A stretch of 64,000 nt of DNA from Lepas anatifera (Eukaryota; Arthropoda; Thecostraca; Lepadidae). Location of the stretch: positions 1,852,001 through 1,916,000 of the forward strand of contig JAOTON010001136.1 in NCBI GenBank assembly GCA_034440635.1, read 5' to 3'. A program made the translations under genes and the position numbers. The first letter of the stretch is position 1; each line of letters opens with the position of its first letter. Shown here in pieces: positions 54,825-64,000 of this stretch. The notes under the pieces were generated by a model. It ran no database searches and was not told the DNA's origin. It saw only the letters and a list, made by a program, of their open reading frames with translations.

Positions 54825-55898
54825 GCGGACCAAAGTACGTAAGGAAGAAGTTCATATGCCTAAAGTATGTACGTACGCAAAAGTACGTATCGCTTAAAGT
54901 ACGAATAGATAAATTACGTGTGTGTTTAACAATCGTAATGGAAAAAATTAATACGGGTTAAAGTACGTAGGGGTAAAATGTTCTTAATGTAAAAAGTTCG
55001 TATAACAAATTCCTACGGGTCAAAGTACATAGGGGGGGACATTCCACGACATTTCAGCACAGGCCCTTATACTCTAATGTTTCCGATTTTCTTTAAAAAA
55101 ATATGAGTACAGGGTCATCGGCAGCCCAGAACACGTCTCTGGCAGTTTTAGGGCTGTAAGCCTAACCGTTCAGGATAAATAGACTCCGGTAATTCTACGT
55201 TTCTCCAGTGTAGCAGCTTTTTTGGAAGCAATTTTCACCCGTTGAAATATAGATAAATAGGAAAAAACGCATATAAAATTATTCAAAATGAGCCAAAAAA
55301 TACGTTGGCCGTAGTTTTGAAAAAATCATCTATACGAAAATAGTTATGATTGAATGCATTATTTCAATAAGTTTAAAAATATGTTCTTCAGCGTCGATTT
55401 AAAAACTGATACCACCACATGAAAGAACACATCATAAGCCATAATAACCAACAATAATAATAGTAGGTATTTGTTTACGTCCGTTAAAAACTAAGCTGGA
55501 TGTATGAGTGATATGTACTGGCGCGACGCCGCGCCGCGGCGGCGGCGCGTCTCGACCACTGCCTCTCCGGCCCAAAGCAGGAGAGGGGACGCGCCGTCTC
55601 TTTGGGGAGCCGCCGTCTCTTTAGCCCGATACCGATCGTGATTGGGGCATGGACCGTACTGCAACCAGAATGAATAAACCTGAGCGCAGTTGCTTGCTAG
55701 TATGTAAACGGTATCCTGGTTGGTACGAAGAGAGGTAACGTTTCAGAAAATATGAGTTAGCACGGTAATTATAGCTTACGAACTTTTGCGTACGTGCTTT
55801 TGGCATACGAGTTTAATACTCTACGTACATTTGCTTACGAACTTTTGCGTACGAAGTTTATCTATACGTACTTTAGCCATACGAACTTTGTTCCGTAA
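54825..55898. mobile_element. Long-TIR element built of AAAGTACGTA units
   Basis: The left arm (about 54,825-55,035) repeats motifs such as AAAGTACGTA and AAGTTCGTA. The right arm (about 55,755-55,898) is their reverse complement (TACGAACTTT, TACGTACTTT), ending GAACTTTGTTCCG opposite the left CGGACCAAAGTACG. The loop has no coding capacity. The exact ends and target duplication were not found. It lies in DEG/ENaC intron 6. Confidence 0.6.
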
Positions 55899-55939
55899 AT
55901 CATTCACCAAATCGTATTTTGCAGTTTTTATAAAAATTT

Positions 55940-56015
55940 TCCTAACCGTGGGCTCAAACCAGGATTTTGACATTTTAATTTCCGGTCCACTGTTCTAACC
56001 ACTGCCATAAACCCA
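55940..56015 (-). other. Decayed tRNA-like sequence
   Basis: The minus strand has TGGCAGTGGTTAGAACAGTGG (A-box-like), then GGTTTGAGCCCACGG (B-box-like) at tRNA-like spacing. The anticodon stem and acceptor stem do not close, so it is a tRNA pseudogene or SINE head rather than a working tRNA. Confidence 0.4.
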
Positions 56016-56439
56016 ACGATAGGATATCAGTCCCAGCAAAGCAAAGCTTAGAACTGTCGATAACAAACCCTATACCTAAACGCAACAATACCTGAGAAGA
56101 GAAACGAAAACCGGATCGTTGATTGGAGGAGAACAGCCCAATCTTATTTTTATTCTTGATTGATTTAGTTATGTTTCTATGAAAATAGCTTTAAATTGTT
56201 ACCAACTTACTCCCTTATGCGTGGAAGTTCTGAATGTTCACACTATTCTTGAATTCGTCTATTTGTGGTGGAATGGAATGGTCATAACAGTAAGCACGTT
56301 GTACATGACATTAAAATTGTGCAATGGGTGGTTATGGTTTGTGAATATTTGACATTTTTGTTTTTAACTAGTCATTAAGATTCTCTTTAAAAATTTGTCG
56401 TGCATTGTTCGATTTTGGAACGGTATTTAACAGCACTAA

Positions 56440-57075
56440 GGGCCGTATTCTGATCTCTCGCGTACGTAGAACTTTGCGCAGACAATCAGCTTACGTGCGC
56501 CAATGCGGTATTCTGATCTCCTGCCGCGCGCAGCTACGCTCGGCGTAAGACCAGCGTATGCGGGCCGCAACTTGACCTGCATCCAAAGCCCATGTTGAGG
56601 CGTCTGGTGCTTGTGAGCAGCGACTGTAATTGTCTCTTCATCCACGCTATTACATTTATCAGTCTGATAGAACCTGACCATTATGCTGCTGGCTCAGAAC
56701 GGAATACTTAACTTATTGTATCTTAGGTGCTGGGTCATTGTATTTCCACACTAATCCTAAATTTAGCATGCCGCTTGCCATTCCTGAACATGGGCTTAAC
56801 ATTCAAGGCATCCCAGTCACTCAAAATAGAGTTTTGCAACATCAAAAAACACTGCAGCTTCACAAATACGGCTGAACATGTCGGTTGAGGGCTGGAAGCT
56901 CCCAATACCGACCTTGCGTACGCAAAAGACGGTAATACTAATCTGGTGGAGGCACCGAGAGCAGAATACCGTGTTCATACTACCTATGCAGCGCATGCGC
57001 ACGCCAGAGATCAAAATTTCAAAGTGGCGTACGTGCGCCCATCCTTACCTACGCCCGACATCAGAATACAGGCCC
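56440..57075. mobile_element. Harbinger-like MITE abutting exon 7
   Basis: The left tip GGGCCGTATTCTGATCTC is mirrored by GACATCAGAATACAGGCCC at the right. GGGCC-rich tips are typical of PIF/Harbinger elements, but the expected 3-bp duplication (TWA) is not evident: TAA left, AGG right. The interior is rich in GCGTACGT-type palindromes and has a second GTATTCTGATCTCC inside the left arm. The right tip ends two bases before DEG/ENaC exon 7. Confidence 0.7.
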
Positions 57076-57077
57076 AG

Positions 57078-57288
57078 GACGGCCGATGTTTGCGCATCAG
57101 TTTGCAACGGCGGCGGCGTTGGCTGTGCACTGTGCTGTTTTCGCCAGGACACGGCGCACGTGGACGCTTGTTACCAGCAGTGTCCGCAGCGCTGTGACCT
57201 GGTACAGTTCACCACCTACCAGGTCGGCTCCCGCAAGTCCCCACTCAGCTACAGCAAAGGCGGCCTCGTCCTGCACTACCCCAACAAG
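57078..57288 (+). CDS. DEG/ENaC channel subunit, exon 7 (cysteine-rich domain)
   Basis: 211 bp; enters phase 2 and leaves phase 0 at AACAAG/GTAACG. The acceptor atacaggcccag is the only AG in phase with exon 6; the nearby gcgcatcag (57100) is out of phase. It completes CR of exon 6 and encodes TADVCASVCNGGGVGCALCC, then DTAHVDACYQQCPQRCDL and VGSRKSPLSYSKGGLVLHYPNK. The CYQQCPQRC block and the downstream SPLS segment are the last cysteine-rich motif (C.C..PC) before TM2. The polypyrimidine/branch region is entirely inside the Harbinger-like MITE. Confidence 0.8.
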
Positions 57289-57710
57289 GTAACGCAGCGG
57301 GAGCGCGTGCAGAACGCGCCAAAACCAACGTCCCGTGATTGTGTTCAGCGCTTGAAAGTATTCCAAGTACCTGAAGAAGATTAAAGTACATCATACTGGC
57401 CCCTAATTCCTTACAATATCTATCAAAACCACAGTACCTTATCTGAAACTCCGGCTTTGACAGCTCACATTCTTCGTAGGCCGACCATGACTTAACACTC
57501 AGATGATTATCAAAAGTATTTTGGATCACCGAAAACGAAGTTCTATTTTTAGATTATGGTAATAATTTGCACATCTTGTGACAGGCTCCAACAAATTATG
57601 GCATAATCTAGTTGGAATGGCTCGAATAATTCAGCTAGCATAGTTTAACTGTCGTTAAAGTGCCGGCCGACCATTCTGATACTGTACTGGCTTTCACGCG
57701 TGCTCGTCAG
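57289..57710. other. DEG/ENaC intron 7
   Basis: A 422-bp canonical GT-AG intron (GTAACG ... CTCGTCAG), phase 0. Nothing else is recognised in it. Confidence 0.7.
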
Positions 57711-57872
57711 GATCTGACGCTCAGAGAGGAGCGCTGGGCCTACGAGCTGCACGCCCTGGTCGGAGAGGTGGGCGGATCGCTCGGCATCACACTGGGACTC
57801 TCCATTCTCACGGCGGTGGAGATTCTAGACGTCGTGTTCTCCGGCATTCGTGCTGGCATGCACGCACCGTGA
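57711..57872 (+). CDS. DEG/ENaC channel subunit, exon 8 (TM2, pore and stop)
   Basis: The final 54 codons including TGA at 57870-57872. DLTLREERWAYELHALVGEV leads into TM2 GGSLGITLGLSILTAVEILD. The Gly-Leu-Ser within TM2 is the G/S-X-S selectivity filter, and AYE...L.GEVGGSLGL.LG.S is the most conserved stretch of the family. The protein ends after VVFSGIRAGMHAP, so the cytosolic C-tail is only about ten residues, much shorter than in most family members. The acceptor is gctcgtcag. No clear AATAAA polyadenylation signal was seen in the next 400 bp. Confidence 0.9.
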   Translation, partial: DLTLREERWAYELHALVGEVGGSLGITLGLSILTAVEILDVVFSGIRAGMHAP

Positions 57873-57874
57873 AT

Positions 57875-58341
57875 AGGAACGCTGGTGCGGGACAAAAACA
57901 ATATGGACATGACGCCGTTGCTGCCGTCCAGCCTGTGCACCAAAGCAACTATCCATTAGATAGCTGAATAGGTATAGAGATAGACACGTACTCTCAGAGT
58001 TGGGAAGACGTCGTCCCTTTACTTAGACCGCTGAGCAGCTGGGAATCGTCTTTGCATGTACTAAACCAAGCGTGGCGTGGCTAGATGAAATTATCACTAA
58101 AGTAAGTATGGACTTACGCTCTTAGTGTAGCAAAAGACACCCCGTATGCGTTTGTGCCCCTAGAGTGACAAATGGACACGCGTGTATAGACACGAGCCTA
58201 TTAATTAATCAAACCGGGTACAAATACGATGAAAAACTAATGAAACTGGTGACTTATGTCAAAGATCTCGTAATTCACGCATTAAAATAGAAATTTCCCC
58301 GAAATATTTTAGATTATCTGCACACATGGCCTTGTTTATAA

Positions 58342-58345
<4 letters not shown>
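57875..58345. other. 3' flank of the DEG/ENaC gene
   Basis: No gene or repeat recognised before the (TA)n tract at about 58,349-58,421. Confidence 0.4.
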
Positions 58346-58348
<3 letters not shown>

Positions 58349-58397
<49 letters not shown>

Positions 58398-58421
58398 TTA
58401 TATATATGTATATATATATAA
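58349..58421. repeat. (TA)n microsatellite
   Basis: Nearly pure TA repeat. A second (TA)n tract lies at about 59,581-59,630, on the other side of the Penelope-like element. Confidence 0.95.
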
Positions 58422-58424
58422 TGC

Positions 58425-59560
58425 TCAGAAATCGATGAAGGAATAAACTTGCTATAAGTGACATTTATTGGACCGGTTTCGTATCTCAACAGAAACATCA
58501 TCAGCAATAAGTAAATAGTAGACATCCGAATTCTTTTCTTGACATCCGAATTGAAAGAAAAGGTAAGAATCTCGAGACCTCTGTCTTTAGAAAGCCGAGT
58601 TTTACTGGGCTGGGAACTAGTTACTTTTGTTTTATTCCCTCGGTGATAAAAACGTCCATCATTAAGTCTGCCATCTTCCGTGCCTTCATGCTCAGCTCTA
58701 GCTTCAAGAGCTTTGATTGCGAACTTAATTTTTAAAAAAGTTTTTTCCAGTAATGGCTTCCCTCTCCACATGGTAAATACGGCCATAAAGAGTTTCCTTG
58801 ACAAACGGTACGCTAACCTTCCTCAAAAGTTAAGTGTTCCAAAACTCGTGAAATATTTTGTCCTCCCTATTTCGGTAAACAGTCATTGAACATGCAAAAG
58901 GAATTGACTTCAATTTTAGCAAAGTTTTACCCCTTTCTGGACCCAAAGATAGTGCTAAAAACAGCTTCACTATTGGTTCATTTTTTCGGTTTAAAGATTT
59001 GATTCCGAAAGATTGCCTCTCTGGAGTAGTGTACAAATACAGTTGCGCTTCTTGCGCGTCGTACGTTGGTCTACTAGCTTTTGATCTCAGAGTTAGGCAA
59101 ACCAGGAATTTCAAAAGAACTAAAAAATGTTAACAACTCCGGATTCTTCGGCAATCAGAGACCACTCTTTTAGTGTGATACACCCATAACCTTAGATCAA
59201 TTCATGGTAGTAAATAGAGCTCATCTAACATTGACTTCAGAATTTTAGAATCACTTCATATACATGAAATTAAACCAGTTCTAAACAATACTAGCTCGCC
59301 TTTACCTTAAACATTGTACAGTAGTTGAAATAGGAAGAACCTTTTTAAAAAGTGCGCCGCTTCTTGTGTTTTTGTATTTGAACTGTAATCCGTGTGTTTT
59401 ATGTACTGTATTATATTTAGTATGCCTTCGGAATTATGCCTCTTGAACTTAATTTCTACTATTTACTTATTGATGATGATGTTTCTGTTGAGATACGAAA
59501 CCGGTCCAATAAATGTATTTATAGCAAGTTTATTCCTTCTTAGATTTCTGAGCATTGTAC
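58425..59560 (+). mobile_element. Decayed Penelope-like element with inverted hammerhead-like arms
   Basis: Plus-strand pieces read LIFKKVFSSNGFPLHMVNTA (after the RT in Penelope proteins), FLDKRYANLPQKLSVPKL, then FKDLIPKDCLSGVVYKYSC. The last leads into a GIY-YIG-type nuclease region (SCASCASYVGLL). ILESLHIHEIKP follows in another frame. Stops and shifts make it non-functional and the RT core is missing. Arms at 58425-58530 and 59455-59560 are inverted copies over about 100 bp. Each carries CTGATGA or TTGATGA, a short stem (GTTTCT/AGATAC) and GAAAC, as in the hammerhead ribozymes known from Penelope-like elements. Minus-strand open frames across it are shadows. Confidence 0.75.
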
Positions 59561-59576
59561 ATCCTAATAAAACAAA

Positions 59577-59621
<45 letters not shown>

Positions 59622-59634
59622 TTATATATTATTT

Positions 59635-60305
59635 ACACCTAGGCTTATCTCACTAATTGATAACGGGCGTTCCGGGATAAATCGCCCAGGCACCACTGGG
59701 ATTGTACATAGCATAGTTTCAGATTTCGTTCTAACTTCGTGCACAGGGTTATCAGAGGGGTAGAATTCAGATTTGAAAATATATCTTTCCTCAAAATAAG
59801 GGTTTCCAAGTTAGAGCCTGCTAAAAATCGTAAAAATCCGTGTTTTTAGCAAAACATGGTGGCATACAATCATTATTTTCTGTGAAGTCTTTCGTTATGT
59901 ATGCTCATTTAAAATATGATTGTATTTAAAATTCTATGATCCAACTTTGAGAGTTTAGTTTTTTTCAAAAATGATCATTTTAGGTTTTTGAAATTCGTAT
60001 ACTTTTTTAAACAATTATTTCTAGATGTGGCCAGTAATTCACTTGTGGATGTCAGTTGATGATGCCCTTGATGATGCACTTGATGATGCCAGTGATTTCT
60101 TGTGGATGTCGTGAGCTTAGTGCTAATGCTGGCTTTGTGACATCTAGGTACCTACTGCACAATGTTGAGAAGAGTTGATGTCTTGAAGAGGCATCAGTCT
60201 CGAAATAAACGATAAAGGGAGTGTTTCATTCTATGTATAAAGTTTTCAGAAGTACCCCCTCTATGGTAGTTAGCATGAGTCTAAAAGTAAGTAAACCACA
60301 ATTTT
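59635..60305. other. No gene recognised
   Basis: AT-rich intergenic sequence with a small GATGATGCCCTT/GATGATGCACTT repeat near 60,055. The string CATCAGTCTCGAAATAAACG near 60,200 resembles Penelope terminal motifs, but no arm pairs with it. Confidence 0.35.
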
Positions 60306-60309
60306 GAAC

Positions 60310-60760
60310 TTAATTTTTTCTTATAGGCTTTCGAAGTCAAACCAACCTACACTTTGAGATTGTCACAATCGCGCGGTCGCACCAGTTTATTTGCATTGGA
60401 GACCGAATAGTGACATCATAACGCAATGTAAACGAAATGATATGTCATGGCAAACTCAAATAAAGGTCAATGCTATACTAGCATTTTCAAGATCTTTAGT
60501 CCCAGTGCTTCCGGTCAAATAGTGTCACCCAGTATGACGTATATAATGCTATGATGTCATAGTTAAGGTAAGTCAGTGTAATGATTAAGTCCAAGGTCAA
60601 TTTCAAAAATTAAGGTCAAAGGTCAAGGTAAAATGTCATGAGTCGAAGTCAATCCTCATTTCCCACCCACCGTGTGCTATAATGCTTTTATAGTGTACAT
60701 TATAGGGAATATACCATATATAGGTCAATGACCGTGAATAAACTTGGCCTCAACATTTCA
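60310..60760. repeat. Family D fragment
   Basis: Carries the block GCGGTCGCACCAGTTTATTTG, then the AAGGTCAAGGTCAA-type words, collinear with the middle of 61124-61780. No terminus is recognised on either side. Confidence 0.6.
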
Positions 60761-61123
60761 GGAAGCATTCCTTGGTCTTGTTTAGAAAGCTTTTTTCCGT
60801 CTTTGCTATCACTTATTGCTGTATTTCATTTTCCCAGAATACGCTTCGATTGATATGCCCGCTACACAGACTGGCTTTTTCGTTCATTTATCAATTAGAC
60901 AATTTTGAAAGGGGATCAAACAAAGTAATACTACGGAAAGAGGAGGAACGTAATTTGAACTCAATAATTTCGAGTGAAACAGGCACATTTCGGTATTGGA
61001 GTAGAATGTAGGCCAATGTAAGCCAATGTTTTCTTATTCGTCCTATTTAGAACTTTTGACCTTGACCTTAGAACCTTTTGACCTTTTGACCTTAGAACCT
61101 TGACCATCATAAGCCCTGACAAT

Positions 61124-61780
61124 TAAGTGTAACACCTGCAGTGGAGGGGTCTTAAAATGTCCCCCAACCCACCTATTTGTCCAAAGTGTGGCCGGAGAAC
61201 CGACCGCCGCCTGGAAATGTTATTCACCGCTAACGCTAGCGCTATTCGACGCCGGAATACGAGAGCATTCACCAGCGCGTCAATTGTTGAAGAAATTTGG
61301 AAAATCGGTTAAAAGTTAGGTTTGGCTTATAGGCCTTCAAAGTCACACCTATATTTTGAGACCGTCGCAATCGCGTGGTGACACCAGTTCGCCTGCACTG
61401 TAGACCGAGTCTTGAAATTATAGCGTAATATAATCAGGTTATATATCAAGGTCAGCCCACATGAAGGTCAAGGTCGCAAAGGTCACAGGTAAAGGGCAGT
61501 CCCACTATTCCGGTCAGATGGTGTTATTTAGCGTGCCCAATGTTATGCTATGACTTCATTGTTAAGTCTACCCAATCGTAGTTAAGTCTACCCAAGGTCG
61601 GGGTCACAGCTGTAACCCCGACCCCGGCCTTGACCTAGGTCAAGGTCAAAAGTTTTTTTCAAGGTAAACCCTCATTTCTCGCCAAAGGGCTGCTATAGAG
61701 CTATTTATATTGTACATTGTTGGGAATACGTCATATTGTTACGTCATAGGTCATTGACCTTGAATGACATGAAGTTCCAC
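61124..61780. repeat. Family D element, right end lost
   Basis: The left terminus TAACACCTGCAGTGGAGGGG resembles the other D copies. The body includes GTGACACCAGTTCGCC and AGGTCAAGGTCGCAAAGGTCA. The right end is not found. It provides the uninterrupted sequence across the family A insertion point of the copy at 762. Confidence 0.65.
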
Positions 61781-61784
61781 GGCG

Positions 61785-62327
61785 GGCCACTGAGAATAGT
61801 GCGGGCGAGCCGCGCTTCGGATCGCGCGGTCTGCTTCCTCGAAGGGGTCTTCCGGGACCACACGGGGTGGCTGTTTCAGCCGCCCGGAATGAGCTTGGAG
61901 CCATAACATATATTCACGCATTCATACACAAAGAGAAAATATACGCCACAACAATAGGAGAATATTGAGATGTAGAGGAGCATGGCACCGGGGTTAAGGA
62001 GTGATGAGTGCGGAGGGGGACGCTAACCCGAACGAGCACGGACGTGCGTGCACGCGGGGTTACGAGTTCGATATAATGTCATCGACGTGGACCGGCGTCG
62101 GTGTTGTGACGGAGGGTATTAAGTATGGGCGGTACCTCTACTATCAGGGGTCATACGCGCGCGTGACGGGCGAATTCGAGCGCTGACAGGAACGATTTAT
62201 GCTAAGTGCAGCGGGCGATGAACAGCGACGGAGGTCGGGGTGGGACAGAGCGAGCCAGGGACCGGACGGCTCGCTTGACGCAGCGACGATGTGTCTCGAG
62301 GTGAGGTTACAGGCAAGGTGAGGACTC
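61785..62327. other. No gene recognised
   Basis: A GC-rich patch near 61,785-61,900 and short open frames near 62,000-62,190, without recognisable family signatures. Confidence 0.35.
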
Positions 62328-62331
62328 TTAA

Positions 62332-62855
62332 CACGCGCATTGACGGGGGCGGGTACCCGCCCCCCCTCGGGTTTTTCGAAGATAGCAGAAAAACGGCGGC
62401 GCGTAGCGCCACCGTACTTGTTATACCTTTTCCCTCATCATTTTTGCAACTTCTGTGAAACTTTTAAGGTTAGGTCATGTCAGGTCAGGTCACCAGTACA
62501 GGTCAAGTGACCCGACCCCCAAAAAAGTTTAAGATAGCATAAGTCGGAGCAGGGTGAACTTATCCGATTGAAACTCATATCACATAATGGCCACACCAAG
62601 TTCTCTAAAATATGTTCCGGTATTTTTATATCGATGACCTAAGGTCAGGTACGAGGCATGACCTCTCCATTGGAAATACATGGGAAAAATGGTTTTTACA
62701 GAATAACTCGGTAACAGATGGCGATAGAGCATTTATTTTAGCTGCATTAGACTTGCCTGGGCTTTGCGATTCTGATGATATGCATTTTATATAATTTGAC
62801 CCTGACCTGACCTCAGGTCAGGTCAACCCTTAATTTGACCTAGAAAGGTCAAATT
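62332..62855. mobile_element. Family B TTAA MITE, right end lost
   Basis: TTAA at 62328-62331, then CACGCGCATTGACGGGGG. The body is collinear with 13056 up to the palindromic core TGACCTGACCTCAGGTCAGG near 62,805. It ends in a local inverted repeat (AACCCTTAATTTGACC ... GGTCAAATTAAGGGTT). Confidence 0.75.
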
Positions 62856-62859
62856 AAGG

Positions 62860-63730
62860 GTTCACCGTTCTTTCTGTGTTAAGTGAGAAAAAAGCTGACA
62901 GAGACAAGCTAAAGGTATGCTAATAACGGTAACAACGGAGGGCTGCTGCAAAGCTCAAGTCAAGCGTCCTAGTTACTAACTAACTAGTAGTTAGGTGCTA
63001 GATATTTGACACTTTTTACCCTGCAGCAGCCAGGGGCGACGCAACGGAATTTTCTCAGGGAGGGGGACAGACCCGGGCTGGTACTGACCGGGGAGGCGAA
63101 TTTTGGCATATTTGGTACCTGACAGCATTAATTACCATTGACCAAAAATTTTGGGGGACGTCCCCCTGGTTGGCCAACAGGGGGGACGCGTCCCCCCGTC
63201 CTCCCTGCTTTCGGCGTCCATGGCAGCAGCCAACTTCACCCCACGCGAGACTGCCGTGCTCAAAGTTGACAACTCTGTCTTGTTACCTCTGAACGGTCCC
63301 CAGCTTGAAGTTCTTTTTCATAGATCTGAAGAGTTTTAAAGAGCATTCTCACTCTAGAATATCTGGTAGTACTTCAGTTTTCGCCTCTTTAAAAAAATTC
63401 TTCACAAATCATGCAAGGCCCTAAACCACAAATGTTGTGATAAAAAAGAGGCGCGACAGCCCAGTCTGACAACTGAGTGGGCTGGTAATCGCTTGACGAT
63501 CTGGGTATTATGGTAGTAGGCAGATCACATCTCACGTTTCAAAAGGATCACATAAGAATGTCCAAAGTTCAAAAGGTCTAATGTTCATAGGTTCTCCCCT
63601 TTGAAAGTTAGACCTTTTGAATAAGGAGTCCAGCGTTCAAAAGTTCCAAAGAGGCGTGCTCAGATGCATCATGAGAGTGGGGTGCATGATGCAGCAAAGG
63701 CGTGCTAAGGCACATGATAATAGGAGGAAA
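62860..63730. other. No gene recognised
   Basis: Contains a GGGGACGTCCCCC/GGGGGGACGCG palindromic patch near 63,150-63,200, and repeated AAAGTTCAAAAGGTC words near 63,560-63,640. No coding or RNA gene could be supported. Confidence 0.35.
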
Positions 63731-63734
63731 TGAG

Positions 63735-63822
63735 GGTTAGGTTAGGATTGGGTTAGGTTAGGTCAGGTTAGGTTAGGTAAGGTCAGGTTAGGTCAGGTCA
63801 GGTCAGGTCAGGTGTGTATGCC
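63735..63822. repeat. Interstitial TTAGG-type tract
   Basis: Degenerate repeats of GGTTA and GGTCA (GGTTAGGTTAGGTCAGG), grading into pure AGGTC units. TTAGG is the ancestral arthropod telomere repeat. This short, impure tract is interstitial, or derived from AGGTCA-type repeats. Confidence 0.7.
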
Positions 63823-64000
63823 CTTGGTCCCTATTTCCCTAGTCTGGGGATATGACCCCTCTTTCCAGAATCTGAGTGCGCCTCTGGTCTGAGTACCACT
63901 TTATGCTACTGCTCTAACCCTCTGTCCTTCAGTCTGTTTCACCTCTTGGGATTTTCTTGCAGAATGTGGGGATATTTTTAAAACATTTCAGCCTAGCCTA

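Noticed and set aside
57100..57105. Acceptor gcgcatcag for DEG/ENaC exon 7
   Set aside because: Out of phase with exon 6. The acceptor at 57077 gives a continuous cysteine-rich frame.
58259..59114. Minus-strand frames of 181 and 94 codons
   Set aside because: The recognisable Penelope peptides are on the plus strand; the minus frames are shadows, partly poly(IY) from the (TA)n tract.
1..64000. Bacterial operon, phage or defence-system content
   Set aside because: No operonic coding runs, no ribosome-binding-site pattern, and spliced animal genes throughout.

Overview
The window is nuclear DNA from an animal, most likely an arthropod. Genes are split into short exons with large introns. There are degenerate (TTAGG)n tracts at 63,735-63,822 and a triple GGTTA unit near 5,070. 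The coding content matches bilaterian families. Nothing bacterial, organellar or plasmid-like is visible. The order or class cannot be fixed from this sequence alone.

Two host genes are supported. (1) A serotonin-transporter-like SLC6 gene runs on the minus strand. Its first four recognisable coding exons are 8765-8471, 6394-6260, 3928-3700 and 266-128, with intron phases 1, 1, 2 and 0; the rest lies beyond the left edge. (2) A DEG/ENaC (pickpocket/degenerin-type) sodium channel subunit runs on the plus strand. I rebuilt eight phase-compatible exons: 38656-38799, 41505-41623, 47278-47407, 49927-50017, 53604-53783, 54149-54311, 57078-57288 and 57711-57872. They total 1,200 bp, or 399 codons plus a stop. 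They run from TM1 through the cysteine-rich ectodomain to TM2 and a very short C-tail; the N-terminal start exon is not identified. The two genes face away from each other across about 30 kb and have no evident functional link.

Nearly everything else is repeat. (a) Several related TTAA-flanked, non-autonomous inverted-repeat families of about 0.6-1.1 kb, named A-E here, occupy 762-2300, 7473-8428, 9230-9970, 11632-12235, 13056-13904, 20560-25209, 32319-34514, 40060-41085, 50150-52275 and 61124-62855. Many are nested, and most of them (A-D especially) are packed with AGGTCA/TGACCT words. (b) Small hAT-like elements with 8-bp target duplications lie at 17280, 30988, 34291, 51033, 51340 and 52969. 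(c) Other inverted-repeat elements include a Harbinger-like one abutting a DEG/ENaC exon. (d) Retroelements include a CR1/Jockey-like LINE at 43546-46193, older LINE fragments, a Penelope-like element with hammerhead-like arms at 58425-59560, and tRNA-derived SINEs. (e) Minisatellites with periods from 23 to 47 bp are frequent, and several directly abut exons of the two genes.

The most unusual pattern is that exon-adjacent minisatellites repeat the local splice site. The donor of DEG/ENaC exon 2 is itself unit 1 of a roughly 62-copy 30-bp array. Exon 5 is preceded by a 30-bp array carrying copies of its acceptor context. SerT exon 1 is flanked by a 38-bp array with donor-like units. No prokaryote-type defence system, CRISPR array or rRNA is present.
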